DNA of 33,939 nucleotides from Verrucomicrobiaceae bacterium (GCA_027487435.1 JAIYDP010000397.1:1-33939), one strand, 5' to 3'. Positions 14,870-24,170 are shown, numbered from the stretch's first letter. Numbers and translations: made by a program. Notes: generated from the letters alone by a model not told the origin.

Positions 14870-15164
14870 TGGCATTCTTTTTATCCCACTCTCGTTTGAG
14901 AGATTTCTTTCGGGTGAGCAGGGAAACAATCGATCTTTCGCATTCCCATTACGCATTTCGGTCAAGCCCTATGGATCGCTCGTTCATTACACCGACGCGC
15001 ATGGAGTTTTGTGGGGCGCGACTTCTGGAACTAAGGAGACAGGCGGGACGTCCGTTTGCCGAGACAGGCTGGAAGCGCTGTCTTCCTTTCACCAAACTTG
15101 TTGCGCGGCAGTATAGAAAAATTCCCGCTTCCTTCCCTGCGGTGCATCCTATAGCTTCGTTTGC
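14870..15164. other. gap after tRNA with dispersed repeat copy 2
   Basis: I see no gene. The stretch holds the second copy of the dispersed repeat, within about 500 bases of the DUF1080 gene and adjoining the tRNA. Confidence 0.4.
14995..15100 (+). repeat. dispersed repeat, copy 2
   Basis: It matches 13670-13803 in the same orientation, with core AGACAGGCGGGACGTCCG followed by TTTGCCGAGACAGGCTGG and near-identical sequence. The two copies flank the DUF1080 gene and tRNA-Val. Short internal palindromes are conserved, which suggests an RNA- or DNA-level hairpin is the selected or mobilised feature. Confidence 0.75.
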
Positions 15165-15638
15165 ATGAAACAAATTCTTTGCGCTCTACTGCTATTGATG
15201 AGTCCAGCAATGTTGGCAGAAGAGCCTGAAAAGCGTCTTTTCGACGAACCCATCGAGTATTTCGAAGCTGCGCTATTGCCGAGCCTTTCCCTTTCCGAGG
15301 CAGCCGAGATTATCACCACTTTGCGTGGATTTCATCTGCGAGCAGACTCCCACCCAGGGTTTCACGAGAAGTATGAACCATCGGAATGGGGAATTTATCT
15401 GAACGTAGCAGTAAGGGACCCAGAAGAGATTTCCGCATTCAAGGATGCCACCACAACTAAAGAGCAGATCACTACGCGGACGGTCGAGTTTCCCGCACCA
15501 AAGAACGAGCAAGTCGCGCTTCGCATTGTTTTTGCTTACGGCAAGGAAGCACCTGAAAAAGCGCTTGAAGCCATTCGCGCATCGATCAAGAATATCATCG
15601 TCGCCAGCGGGCATGAGACTGCTGGCAAGCAGCGATAA
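15165..15638 (+). CDS. uncharacterised secreted protein
   Basis: A 157-aa protein with a clear signal peptide (MKQILCALLLLMSPAMLAEEP; cleavage about residue 18). The mature part has no family I recognise and contains no cysteines. Segments include EPIEYFEAALLPSLSLSEAAEIITTLRGFHLR and a C-terminal helix EKALEAIRASIKNIIVASG. It starts a run of small envelope genes in the same direction. A periplasmic location is likely; function unknown. Confidence 0.75.
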   Translation: MKQILCALLLLMSPAMLAEEPEKRLFDEPIEYFEAALLPSLSLSEAAEIITTLRGFHLRADSHPGFHEKYEPSEWGIYLNVAVRDPEEISAFKDATTTKEQITTRTVEFPAPKNEQVALRIVFAYGKEAPEKALEAIRASIKNIIVASGHETAGKQR

Positions 15639-15698
15639 CGTCGCTGATCGCATGCCAGATTCAGCGCAACAGAACCACCGCTAGACATCCAACAACCG

Positions 15699-16148
15699 AT
15701 GAAATACCGCACGTTGCTTTATACGTCTTTGCTAGCCGCTTTTCAGAGCAGTTGCATGATATTCCCGATTCCACATGTTAGCGAACGATCTCCAGCACTA
15801 CGCGGGCGAGTGATCGATTCCCATGCGAATCCGATTCATGGTGCTGAGATTGAACTCCAGCAAATTGCGTATTTTCAAACAAGCAACGAAGTCTCACTGA
15901 TTTCTGGTGCTCGCACAACAACAGAGAAAGACGGGACTTTTCGCCTTTGGCCAAGATATAACGCGCACTTGCTTTACTACATCAATCCTAGTTTTGACAT
16001 GCATTGGCCAGGCGGGTCATATTGGAGCGGCAAGGTCAAGGTCACCAGCAAAGAATTCCCCTCTCAGATCTTGCCTATTGATAAAAATGGAGACGGCACT
16101 GTGCCTGACCTCATTCTCACATCCAAGCGCCCCCACAAACAACCTTGA
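15699..16148 (+). CDS. lipoprotein with carboxypeptidase-regulatory-like fold
   Basis: A 149-aa protein whose leader ends AFQSSC, giving a probable lipid-attached C19. Residues 35-125 (ALRGRVIDSHANPIHGAEIEL, then TTTEKDGTFRLWPRY) look like a carboxypeptidase regulatory-like beta-sandwich. After it comes NGDGTVPDLILTSKR. It is 60 bases after the secreted protein gene and may be co-transcribed. Likely an outer-membrane or periplasmic lipoprotein; a specific function is not known. Confidence 0.75.
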   Translation: MKYRTLLYTSLLAAFQSSCMIFPIPHVSERSPALRGRVIDSHANPIHGAEIELQQIAYFQTSNEVSLISGARTTTEKDGTFRLWPRYNAHLLYYINPSFDMHWPGGSYWSGKVKVTSKEFPSQILPIDKNGDGTVPDLILTSKRPHKQP

Positions 16149-16226
16149 TAGCCAAGAACACGAGCTTTTTGGTAGAAGATCGAAATTAGATCATGACGAA
16201 GTCCCTCACCCAAATAACGACGAACT

Positions 16227-16802
16227 ATGCACATGGATCCAGCTCTCATTGTCATCTTAGCTTTTTTAGCCACGCTAGTAGGCGGCATGGCGATTGGCTT
16301 CATGTTCGGCATCACGAAAGGCTTGGCAATGGGCGCGAGATGTCGAACCGACCGCCCTTTGTCGCCTCTGCCATGGATCATTTGTCTTATCGCCTCTGGC
16401 ATTTTTCTCCTTGCGGCGATTGGTTCGACGATCTACTCGATTTACTTTCTAACCAACAGCACACCAGCCAAGGCGACAATCACGAAAATCGTTACGCAGA
16501 AGAACGAAGAGGGGCACGTGAGTCATACTCCCGTTTACACCTACAAAAGTTCGACGGGTGAAGAGTTTACCGACCGCTCGCATTCCGGAGATGGCTCAGT
16601 ATGGGAAGCTGGCGACACCATTCCGATTCGATACCTGGAAAATGCACCGAACCAATCGCGAATCGACTCTTTTTCTCATCACTGGTTATTGCCGATCGTG
16701 ATGGCAATTTTTTCCCTTTTGTTAGGCGCCGCCAGTTTCGGATTCCGCTGGTGGCGCAAGAAGGAACTGCAAGAGGCCAACAAGAGACTACTTGCTGGCT
16801 AG
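16227..16802 (+). CDS. DUF3592-type membrane protein
   Basis: A 191-aa protein with three hydrophobic helices: about 8-32 and 48-75 before, and 150-172 after, an extracytoplasmic beta domain. That domain (AKATITKIV, then HTPVYTYKSSTGEEFTDRS and GDTIPIRYLENAPNQSRID) matches the DUF3592 pattern. The family has no proven function. Either ATG 16227 or ATG 16233 could be used. It lies in the same-direction run of small membrane genes. Confidence 0.8.
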   Translation: MHMDPALIVILAFLATLVGGMAIGFMFGITKGLAMGARCRTDRPLSPLPWIICLIASGIFLLAAIGSTIYSIYFLTNSTPAKATITKIVTQKNEEGHVSHTPVYTYKSSTGEEFTDRSHSGDGSVWEAGDTIPIRYLENAPNQSRIDSFSHHWLLPIVMAIFSLLLGAASFGFRWWRKKELQEANKRLLAG

Positions 16803-16925
16803 GAATTGGTTTAGAATGCACGAACAAACACGCGGGATATTTCTGATCGATGACTTTTTGCATTCGCGCTTTCATTTCTCGCGGTGTGCACTAGAAATGA
16901 ACGCACCTAAGCAACGTAGAGCGTC

Positions 16926-17354
16926 ATGACAAAAGAAGCCAACAACATGCCCAAAACCGAGCATCGCCGCAAATTCCGGCCTGGATTTCGGATTCATGCG
17001 TTCGACATCGTATTTCTTCTGTTGGGGGCTGGGGCCTGCTACTTCGGCTTGTCTCTACAATCGCTGCCAGCGATGATACCAGCTTATGTCATTTTCACCT
17101 TCTTTCTTTACTGCAACGTTTTTCGCATTCGCAGGACTCTCGAACTCATCTGGGCTGGAGCATTCACCCTTTCAGCCCTCTCAAGCTTTTATTTTGAACA
17201 ACCATCCTGGCCCGTCCTCTACGCCGCAGGTTTTGCTTTGAGCATCATTCTCATCGCTATCGAGATGAGGCAACCATCGTATCACGGTGTATTTTGGAAA
17301 TCGATCAACCCCAACTTACCAACGTGGTGGAATAACAAGCACGGCCAAAAATAG
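16926..17354 (+). CDS. uncharacterised multi-helix membrane protein
   Basis: A 142-aa protein with a basic N-terminus (KTEHRRKFRPGFR) followed by four or five hydrophobic helices between residues 27 and 112. The hydrophilic C-terminus ends NPNLPTWWNNKHGQK. No family is recognised. An in-frame ATG at residue 8 (16947) is an alternative start. It ends 81 bases before recF. Confidence 0.7.
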   Translation: MTKEANNMPKTEHRRKFRPGFRIHAFDIVFLLLGAGACYFGLSLQSLPAMIPAYVIFTFFLYCNVFRIRRTLELIWAGAFTLSALSSFYFEQPSWPVLYAAGFALSIILIAIEMRQPSYHGVFWKSINPNLPTWWNNKHGQK

Positions 17355-17435
17355 GATACGGGCGTAGCTCATAGAAATGTCTTTCATGCATCTTGTCTTG
17401 CCTCAATCCTTGGCGCAGGATACGCCTCTGACGCA

Positions 17436-18503
17436 ATGCTGCAAACACTACGAGCTTTGGATTTCCGCTGTTGGGGCAGTTTCTCCCTCGAAGTCCCTCC
17501 CTCTGGCGGCATCTTCGTTGGCAACAATGCCCAAGGCAAAACATCCATTCTTGAGGCCGTTTGTGTGCTGCTACGCTTGCAGTCACCGCGCACGCACAAG
17601 CATTCTTCGCTGTGTCGATTCCACACTGCCGGCTTTGGCATCGCCGCAGAAATTCATGAATGCCAACGTAAAGTTCGCTATCTCCAAGGCTCACTCGTTT
17701 GCGAAGTCGATGGGGAACGTCGTACCACGAGCCAAGAATATTTATGCGATAGCGGCCTCGTCGTTTGGATGGGCAATGATGATCTTGAATTGATCCGCGG
17801 CGGCGGTGAGACACGGCGGCGGTATCTTGACTTTCTCGGCTCGCAATGGGATCCGTCCTACCGCTCGCACTGGTCGCGCTATCGTCGAGCGTTAAAAATG
17901 AAAAATGCTCTGCTCAAATCGCCATCACTTGATGATAAACAAATCCTCGCCTGGGAGGAAATCATGATCGATAGCGGCACCATTCTTGCACAATTACGTC
18001 ACAACATGCTTGCCGCGCTTACACCGTTGATTGCCGAACATCACGCCGCCGTAGGAGGGAAAGCGGAAACCATCTCCCTCGAATACCGCCGCAGTGGAGG
18101 GGAAGACCTGCGGACGGCACTGCTACAAGCTCGTGAACGCGAACGCCGCACACGGCAATCCGTGATTGGTCCGCACCGCGATGACATCGCCTTGCACATC
18201 AATGGCCTCAGTGCGGCAGAATACGCGAGCGAAGGCCAACAACGCACCTACGTTCTCGCGCTCAAGCTCGGCCAAGGAACTCTGCTCTCGAACCACTGCG
18301 GACATAGCCCGATCTATCTCATCGATGATGTCTTCGGCGAACTCGACCCCGCGCGCCGCAACGCGCTGATGCAAGCACTACCGATCCATGCACAAAAATG
18401 GATCACTACTACCCATTTGGACTGGCTGGAGGAAAGCGGCACTTACACCGCACTTCCAAGATTCACCGTTGCTGCGGGAAACATCATGAGATCTGCGATC
18501 TAG
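17436..18503 (+). CDS. recF: DNA replication and repair protein RecF
   Basis: A 355-aa SMC-like ATPase, the normal RecF length. Walker A is GNNAQGKTS at 29-37. The ABC signature is SEGQQRTY at 265-272, and Walker B is IYLIDDVFGELD at 293-304. RecF loads RecA at gapped DNA with RecO and RecR. IGPHRDDIAL at 244-253 and the C-terminal ITTTHLDWL are also typical. It is not next to dnaA, dnaN or gyrB here, a separation also seen in other bacteria. It converges on the GT41 gene with only 3 bases between. Confidence 0.95.
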   Translation: MLQTLRALDFRCWGSFSLEVPPSGGIFVGNNAQGKTSILEAVCVLLRLQSPRTHKHSSLCRFHTAGFGIAAEIHECQRKVRYLQGSLVCEVDGERRTTSQEYLCDSGLVVWMGNDDLELIRGGGETRRRYLDFLGSQWDPSYRSHWSRYRRALKMKNALLKSPSLDDKQILAWEEIMIDSGTILAQLRHNMLAALTPLIAEHHAAVGGKAETISLEYRRSGGEDLRTALLQARERERRTRQSVIGPHRDDIALHINGLSAAEYASEGQQRTYVLALKLGQGTLLSNHCGHSPIYLIDDVFGELDPARRNALMQALPIHAQKWITTTHLDWLEESGTYTALPRFTVAAGNIMRSAI

Positions 18504-18506
18504 GCA

Positions 18507-20306
18507 TCAAATCCCGCCGTTTTTATCGGCACAAAATGCTTGCCATGCGTTGCGTAGCAATGCTTCGAAATGTCGCGCAAATGCTGGTTGATCGCAGAGC
18601 AGGCTTTGAGCAATCCGTTGACGCATCGATTTTCGTATTTCTCTCACGCGCTCGGTGTCAGCCGCAAGGTCAACAGCGATTTGAATGTAGTGCTCGGTAT
18701 CGCGTCCGATCAATTCTTCTAAATCGAGAGCCTTGTTCAGACACACACCAACACGTGAGACGTGAGATTTCCCTTCGAGCACAACGATCGGCAATCCTTG
18801 CCATAGAGCCTCGCAAGAAGTGGTAGTGCCATTGTAAGGAAAGGTATCAAGGGCTATGTCCATGAAAGAATAACACTCGAGGTGATTCTCCGGGAGAAAC
18901 TCACGACCTAGAAGTTGCAAACGGGAGGCATCGATCCCACGCGCATGGAATTGGTCGAGCAATTGCTGGCGTATCAGCGCGTCACCCAATCCATGGCACT
19001 TGATGATCATCCGCGAGTCGGGAACTCGAATCAGGATTTGCGCCCACGCATCCATGACCAAGTCATTGATCTTGTTGTAGGTATTGAAAGAGCCAAAAGT
19101 AATGCATCCATTTTTGACAACTGGAGCTTCCGCCACAGGGATCTCATACATAGGCGGCTCAAAACACCACGATGAATGCGGCAACCGTAACAACTGCTCG
19201 CAGTAATGTGTTTCCGTTAGGCCCACGGGATCAGTGACTTGATCCGATATACGATACTGGCAAGCCTCAAGCCCCACGGAAAAAGGATAACCCAGGTAGG
19301 TCATTTGCAGCGGCGCAGGGCGACAAGCGAGAACCCTACAACGATTGTCTGACGTATGACCGCCAAGATCGATGAGGATATCAATGCCGTCGTTTTCGAT
19401 CATCTCTGCCACTTGGACATCGGAGAGCAGTTTGATATTTCTCCACACAACTGGATACGACTGCAATCGAGCAGTGGTGCTATCTGGATTGCCGACGTTT
19501 GAGTAACAATACAACGCAACATTTTCGCGATCCATGTGCCGCAACAAAGGTTCGATGAAATACGTCACCGAGTGCAAGCGAAAGTCGGAAGAAATAAGCC
19601 CAACTTTGATTTTGCGGTTCGCATCGAAAGAATTCTTATGCTCCCTGCGCACTTCCTTGGGATCGATGCTTTTTTCATAAGCTTGGCCCCAAGCCATGTG
19701 TTCATCGCGGACGAAAACGGGATCCAAGTCCGCCAAGAAGCCGATATCTCGCAGGTAGTTATCCTCGGAAGCGATAGGTGAATTGCCAATCGTCGCAGCT
19801 AGCCGATGAGCCTCCATTGCCTCACGGATTTGGCCTGTTTCCTGCATGATATTCGCCCAATTCGACAAGGCTCCGTTGTTGGTTTTATCGCACTCATACG
19901 CAGATTTAAAGCAGTCTGCTGCTTCCGATATGCGACCTTGAAGATAGATACTGTTTCCTAGATTATTCCATAAGCCCGAGGAATTTTTATCCTTCTCTAA
20001 TCCCTTGCGAGAGACCGCTTCCGCCTCAAGCGCTTCACCAAACGACAAATGAACACCGGACAAGTTGATAAAATACAGCAAAGGAACTTGGTCGCCAGCG
20101 ATTTGTATCGCGGAATTGATCAATCGCGCTGCCACGCCACTGCGGCCCACTTGACCTGCGAGGTAGCCCAACAAATGCAGGGCTTCAGGATTACGTGGAT
20201 CAATGCGCAAAATTTCCCGATAAAGTGCCTCGGCTTCTTTGAATCGTCCTTCGTTGTGGCATCTGCATGCTTGTTCTAAAGCAGCTTGCAAAGTCATTTG
20301 TGTCAT
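18507..20306 (-). CDS. TPR protein with O-GlcNAc-transferase-like GT41 domain
   Basis: A 599-aa protein of TPR repeats (residues about 5-175) followed by a GT41 (SPINDLY/OGT) glycosyltransferase domain. Catalytic-domain landmarks include VGLISSDFRLHSV at 235-247, with H245 at the place of the conserved His. IDLGGHTSDNRCRVLACRPAP lies at 312-332, FGSFNTYNKI at 404-413, and DTFPYNGTTTSCEALWQGLP at 487-506. GT41 enzymes attach sugars, often GlcNAc, to Ser/Thr of proteins. Bacterial members modify flagellin, adhesins or unknown targets. No signal peptide, so it is cytoplasmic. No substrate gene is adjacent. Start ATG 20306 or 20297. Confidence 0.92.
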   Translation of the reverse strand: MTQMTLQAALEQACRCHNEGRFKEAEALYREILRIDPRNPEALHLLGYLAGQVGRSGVAARLINSAIQIAGDQVPLLYFINLSGVHLSFGEALEAEAVSRKGLEKDKNSSGLWNNLGNSIYLQGRISEAADCFKSAYECDKTNNGALSNWANIMQETGQIREAMEAHRLAATIGNSPIASEDNYLRDIGFLADLDPVFVRDEHMAWGQAYEKSIDPKEVRREHKNSFDANRKIKVGLISSDFRLHSVTYFIEPLLRHMDRENVALYCYSNVGNPDSTTARLQSYPVVWRNIKLLSDVQVAEMIENDGIDILIDLGGHTSDNRCRVLACRPAPLQMTYLGYPFSVGLEACQYRISDQVTDPVGLTETHYCEQLLRLPHSSWCFEPPMYEIPVAEAPVVKNGCITFGSFNTYNKINDLVMDAWAQILIRVPDSRMIIKCHGLGDALIRQQLLDQFHARGIDASRLQLLGREFLPENHLECYSFMDIALDTFPYNGTTTSCEALWQGLPIVVLEGKSHVSRVGVCLNKALDLEELIGRDTEHYIQIAVDLAADTERVREIRKSMRQRIAQSLLCDQPAFARHFEALLRNAWQAFCADKNGGI

Positions 20307-20487
20307 GCGGATATTCTAGCGATGTACGCATTTTGAAGCGATAGAATTTTTTGCATGCGATTTCGCAATCGTGAAACCTGAGTTGCGAAAAAACGAAAAG
20401 CCCCCAGAATCACTGCATGTTACGTTTTTGTCACATAGTTGCTGATGCTTCAACCAACAGAATCGTGTAGCAACATCTCTCTGACAC

Positions 20488-22191
20488 GTGGAATTATTTC
20501 TCATCGACGCCATCGGCCCGTTCTTCCGGGATCACACAAGCAAGCGCATCAATTGGTCGAAAATCCCTTTCGCTCATCTTGATGAGTTGCCGCGAACATG
20601 GGATCGAATTCGCGCCGATATGTGGAAATTTTGCTCTGAGTCATCGGCCATGGGATACAATGCTGTATCGCTCGATGACGTGGCGCATCTGTATCATCAC
20701 CCTCTACATGAGGCCGGGGAGACAAGACGTATCGCATTTCTCTGTGACCAATTTCGTGAAATATTCCGCATCGTCCGTGATGCAGGAATGAGTCTTTATT
20801 TGACCGTGGATGCCGTGCCAATGACGCAGGGGCTCGCAGAGCATTTTTGTGGGGATCGCGATGCCATTGATCGATACTTTCAGCAAATGATCTCGCAAGT
20901 TCTTGAGGACTTTCCGGAAATTTCAGGCATCATTTTACGCATCGGTGAGAGCGATGGGCGCGATGTCAAAGACCCACTTCGCTCGCATTTGCATGTAAAA
21001 TCTGCGGCGCACGCGAACGAGCTATTGCATCGATTGTTGCCAGAATTTGTCTCACGTCAGCGCACCCTTATTTTCCGCACTTGGACCGTAGGTGCCTACG
21101 GAATTGGCGATCTCATCTGGCACCGAGACACCATGGCACGCGCCTTAGAAGGCCTAGGCGGGGAGAATTTCATCGTCAGCATGAAACACGGAGAAAGTGA
21201 TTTCTTTCGCTACCTTCCTCTCAACAAAGCCTTCTTCCACTTGCCGCAAAGGAAATTGCTCGAACTCCAAGCACGCCGTGAATATGAAGGTGCTGGCGAA
21301 TACCCCTCGTTTCTTCTTAAGGATTGCTTAGCATTTCGCGAAACGTTGTCTCAGGTGTCAAACATGGCTGGCATTTCCGTATGGTGCCAAACTGGCGGCT
21401 GGCATCGCTTCCGCAGACTTGCCTTATTGCAAAGTGATGGCAGCGATCGTTGGATTCATGCAAACATGCTCGCCGCGATTCGGATCTTTCGCTTCAAGGA
21501 TTCGCGGGAAGAATTTCTAGAAACGTGGAGTCCAGGACTCGCAGACGAGGCGGGTGATTTCATCGATGCTTGTGATCGACTCATTGAAACGGGGCTCTAC
21601 ATCCGCAGCTACGCCCGCAAAAAACGCTTCTTCCGCAGACTGCGTTTGCCACCTCTACTGCATGCGTATTGGGATTCCATCTACGTCCATCCATTTCTTC
21701 GCGTTTTCAAACAGCATCTCATCGATGACGGCAATGTCAGCATTGATGAAGCGACCCAAGCCCTTACGGAGTTTCCGCTTTTACGATCCTACTGCCAAGC
21801 ACGAGGGTGGCCTTGTGACGACGTGGATCACATGCAAGATGTCTGGCGCATTCTTCAATTAGTGCGCTGCTACTATTTCAGCAATGATGGCGAAAAATCC
21901 CTAGAAAAGGTTTGCGATGCCAAGCAACTGTATAAAAAACGTTGGCCCGCAGAGCAGCGCACACGCTATCGTATCAAGACCAATTTCCCACGCCAAGCGA
22001 TGTCTCCCAAGCTGGTAAAGTGGTGCTCGCGACTCTTCCTCCGCGGCAAACGTGGCTATCGTTGGTTTGATCAAATCGTTACCATTCACGGTCTCGCCAT
22101 TCTCTTTCATGCTACCGCAGGAAAAAATGCAAAGGTGACTCCTAAAGCCCTACGCAAGCTAGCCATGGGGATCGACACTTTATTTCGTTAA
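20488..22191 (+). CDS. uncharacterised 567-aa protein, possibly glycosidase-like
   Basis: It starts at GTG 20488. No signal peptide. The first 330 residues alternate strand and helix segments in a manner like a TIM barrel. They include MGYNAVSLDDVAHLYHH, IVRDAGMSLYLTVDAVPM and GIILRIGESDG. Further on are LIFRTWTVGAYG and FIVSMKHGESDF, then ISVWCQTGGWHRF. Such strand-end acidic and aromatic motifs recall glycoside hydrolases (GH67/GH20 type), but I cannot place it in a family. The C-terminal 200 residues are helical and basic. It overlaps the convergent acyltransferase gene by 12 bases. Function unassigned. Confidence 0.7.
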   Translation: MELFLIDAIGPFFRDHTSKRINWSKIPFAHLDELPRTWDRIRADMWKFCSESSAMGYNAVSLDDVAHLYHHPLHEAGETRRIAFLCDQFREIFRIVRDAGMSLYLTVDAVPMTQGLAEHFCGDRDAIDRYFQQMISQVLEDFPEISGIILRIGESDGRDVKDPLRSHLHVKSAAHANELLHRLLPEFVSRQRTLIFRTWTVGAYGIGDLIWHRDTMARALEGLGGENFIVSMKHGESDFFRYLPLNKAFFHLPQRKLLELQARREYEGAGEYPSFLLKDCLAFRETLSQVSNMAGISVWCQTGGWHRFRRLALLQSDGSDRWIHANMLAAIRIFRFKDSREEFLETWSPGLADEAGDFIDACDRLIETGLYIRSYARKKRFFRRLRLPPLLHAYWDSIYVHPFLRVFKQHLIDDGNVSIDEATQALTEFPLLRSYCQARGWPCDDVDHMQDVWRILQLVRCYYFSNDGEKSLEKVCDAKQLYKKRWPAEQRTRYRIKTNFPRQAMSPKLVKWCSRLFLRGKRGYRWFDQIVTIHGLAILFHATAGKNAKVTPKALRKLAMGIDTLFR

Positions 22192-23004
22192 TCTTTCTTC
22201 GACAAGTTGTCTTGCTTGATCGCATAACTCCGCAGCTGAAGCCTTATCTTGTGCTGGCAAAACTCCGCATAATTCGAGCCGATGTGTCGTTCCGCAACAC
22301 TGAAGGAATGCCCTGCCTAACAAAAAAGTTCGAGCGACTGAATGCAGCGACAGCAAATACTCCATCACCGAGCCGTGCCTCGCTTGAATATGCACGCAAG
22401 CCACCGGCACAGCACATCGCTTGGCGATTTCAAATACCGTAGGCAACCACTCGCCATCACGCACTACGCCATCGGCATGCTTCCAGGAAATCGTCCCCGC
22501 AGGAAATGCCGCGACACAGCCACCTCGACTCAAGTGCTGCATTGCCCGCCGCAACGCCTTTGCATTTCCTCTTGCCGTTGATTTGTCCCCGTAGAGAGAC
22601 AATCCAATCACCACGGGGCGAAAGGAAGGAATCGTCGCAAGAGCATCGGTGGTAAAAATCAATGTATCAGGTCGTTGCTCCAGTAGCCATTTACCATAAC
22701 TAATCCCATCCATTGGTCCAGTAGGATGATTCGCCACCACTACAAGTGGGCCGAGTGGCAATTGGCCAGTGCCTTCAACAGTCAGGTTGCACTCCTGTGC
22801 AATGCCCATAAATGGATTCGCACAATCTTGGTATGCGTGATGAGCATTCGCGAGCAAGCTTCCCCCACGATCCAGTGCTGTCGCCTTGGCCGCCAATGTA
22901 CGCAACCACTGTCGAATTTTGCCATCGCCCGCAAGCAGCGGAAGTGCCACGGTAAGATCGGGAATGTAGTCCCTCCATGCAGAGTTTCCGTGCTTCCGAA
23001 TCAT
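22180..23004 (-). CDS. lysophospholipid acyltransferase-like O-acyltransferase (PlsC fold; OlsA/GlsA type)
   Basis: The start is set at ATG 23004 because it overlaps the stop of the gene before it (ATGA at 23001-23004), giving 274 aa. A longer frame reaches 23052. The PlsC-type fold has block I as NHPTGPMDG at 92-100 (H93, D99), and FPAGTISW at 167-174. Proteins with this motif form transfer an acyl chain to a lyso-lipid. Paired with a GNAT-type N-acyltransferase, it suggests the second step of ornithine- or glycine-lipid synthesis. The substrate is not shown by sequence. Confidence 0.88.
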   Translation of the reverse strand: MIRKHGNSAWRDYIPDLTVALPLLAGDGKIRQWLRTLAAKATALDRGGSLLANAHHAYQDCANPFMGIAQECNLTVEGTGQLPLGPLVVVANHPTGPMDGISYGKWLLEQRPDTLIFTTDALATIPSFRPVVIGLSLYGDKSTARGNAKALRRAMQHLSRGGCVAAFPAGTISWKHADGVVRDGEWLPTVFEIAKRCAVPVACVHIQARHGSVMEYLLSLHSVARTFLLGRAFLQCCGTTHRLELCGVLPAQDKASAAELCDQARQLVEERLTK

Positions 23005-23990
23005 GCGCAATCTCGACCAGTTACTGCGTGGTAGGCACGAAGATTTTCCCAACCCTCCGCTCCGAAATATCGTTTGATCGTCTGATCTGGAGCATCTAGC
23101 AAATCAGTGACAATTAGGACGTCTAAGGCATCACCAAAATCGGCATCGACATTGAAATCTAACACCCGAGCGTTCAATTTCAGGTAGTGTTTTAATAGCA
23201 CAGGAATGCCCATGCCGTCCATATCCATGACCGTGGCATTCACCGCCTCGACAGTGGCGCACTTATGAAACAAGTCGCTTCCCATTTCAGAAAGAGAGTC
23301 AATTTCCTCAAGTGCCGAGCGGAAAGGACTACGTGCACGCACCATGTCACTCCAGTTGCCATGCATTCGATCCTGACGCAGATATTCCACCATCAAACTA
23401 CGGCTCAAATGCGAGTAATCGTTGCTAATACTTACCGGCCCAAACAACAGCCGATGCTGTGGATTACGGCTAACAAATGCCCCAATCCCCTTCCATAAAA
23501 GCGATAACACAAACGGATGTCCTTGGTATTCAGGAACCACAAAGGAACGCCCTAATTCGATACCATCATGGAGCAAATCTAACAACTCTGCTGAAAAACC
23601 AAACAAAGTGCTGGTGTAAATGCCGCTATCACCTGCCGTAGCACGAATTTTTCCCACCACTCCGATGCGGTAACCTCCAACGAGTTTTTTCGCATCCTCA
23701 TCCCACAAAAACAATTGCAAGTAGTGCTCATCAAATGAGTCCTGATCCATTGATTTGCCTGTCCCCTCCCCCACCTTGCGAAAGGTGATCTCACGCTGAA
23801 TCGCTATCTCGCGCATCATCTGTGGAATTTCCTCTGATCCGCAAAGATACGCCGTGAACTGATTGTGACGATGCAAAAGCCGATCCTTTGCAAGACCAGC
23901 GAGTTCACTGATCAAAGAATCAGCTGTAACAGATGAGGCAATCGTTTCCATAGTGTTTGAATTGTGCTGGTGTTTAGGGGAGGCACGCAT
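23001..23990 (-). CDS. GNAT-type N-acyltransferase (OlsB/GlsB, 'hemolysin' family)
   Basis: A 329-aa protein of the family that N-acylates ornithine or glycine with a 3-hydroxy fatty acid. Landmarks are AIQREITFRKVGEGTG, DEHYLQLFLWDEDAKKLVGGYRIG, and IELGRSFVVPEYQG. LWKGIGAFV, LFGPVSISNDY and a C-terminal GMGIPVLLKHYLKLNARVLDFNVD follow. The resulting lyso-aminolipid would be O-acylated by the coupled downstream enzyme. Such phosphorus-free lipids replace phospholipids in some bacteria. ATG 23951 (METIASS) is an alternative start. No Shine-Dalgarno sequence is visible. Confidence 0.88.
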   Translation of the reverse strand: MRASPKHQHNSNTMETIASSVTADSLISELAGLAKDRLLHRHNQFTAYLCGSEEIPQMMREIAIQREITFRKVGEGTGKSMDQDSFDEHYLQLFLWDEDAKKLVGGYRIGVVGKIRATAGDSGIYTSTLFGFSAELLDLLHDGIELGRSFVVPEYQGHPFVLSLLWKGIGAFVSRNPQHRLLFGPVSISNDYSHLSRSLMVEYLRQDRMHGNWSDMVRARSPFRSALEEIDSLSEMGSDLFHKCATVEAVNATVMDMDGMGIPVLLKHYLKLNARVLDFNVDADFGDALDVLIVTDLLDAPDQTIKRYFGAEGWENLRAYHAVTGRDCA

Positions 23991-24170
23991 ACCAGCAAAT
24001 CATCGGGTTTGTTGACAACGCTGTGTTTGTGACAATTTCGTAAGATTTTCAAGAGAAAGATGATTCGATTCATCGATGCTCACTCAATGTGACGAAATCT
24101 TCACACAATCACCATCTGCGAATCTCGTTCTTATCCTCTAGTGTCGCGTTGCAGACTACTGCACGAAATT

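Noticed and set aside
14744..14965. 73-codon minus-strand frame with GSNRRPTGCKPVALPLSYS
   Set aside because: This is the well-known false protein translated from the antisense of a tRNA gene.
24011..24046. TTGACA-type promoter before the giant gene
   Set aside because: TTGACA is present at 24012 but no acceptable -10 hexamer lies 16-18 bases away; TAAGAT at 24041 is too far.
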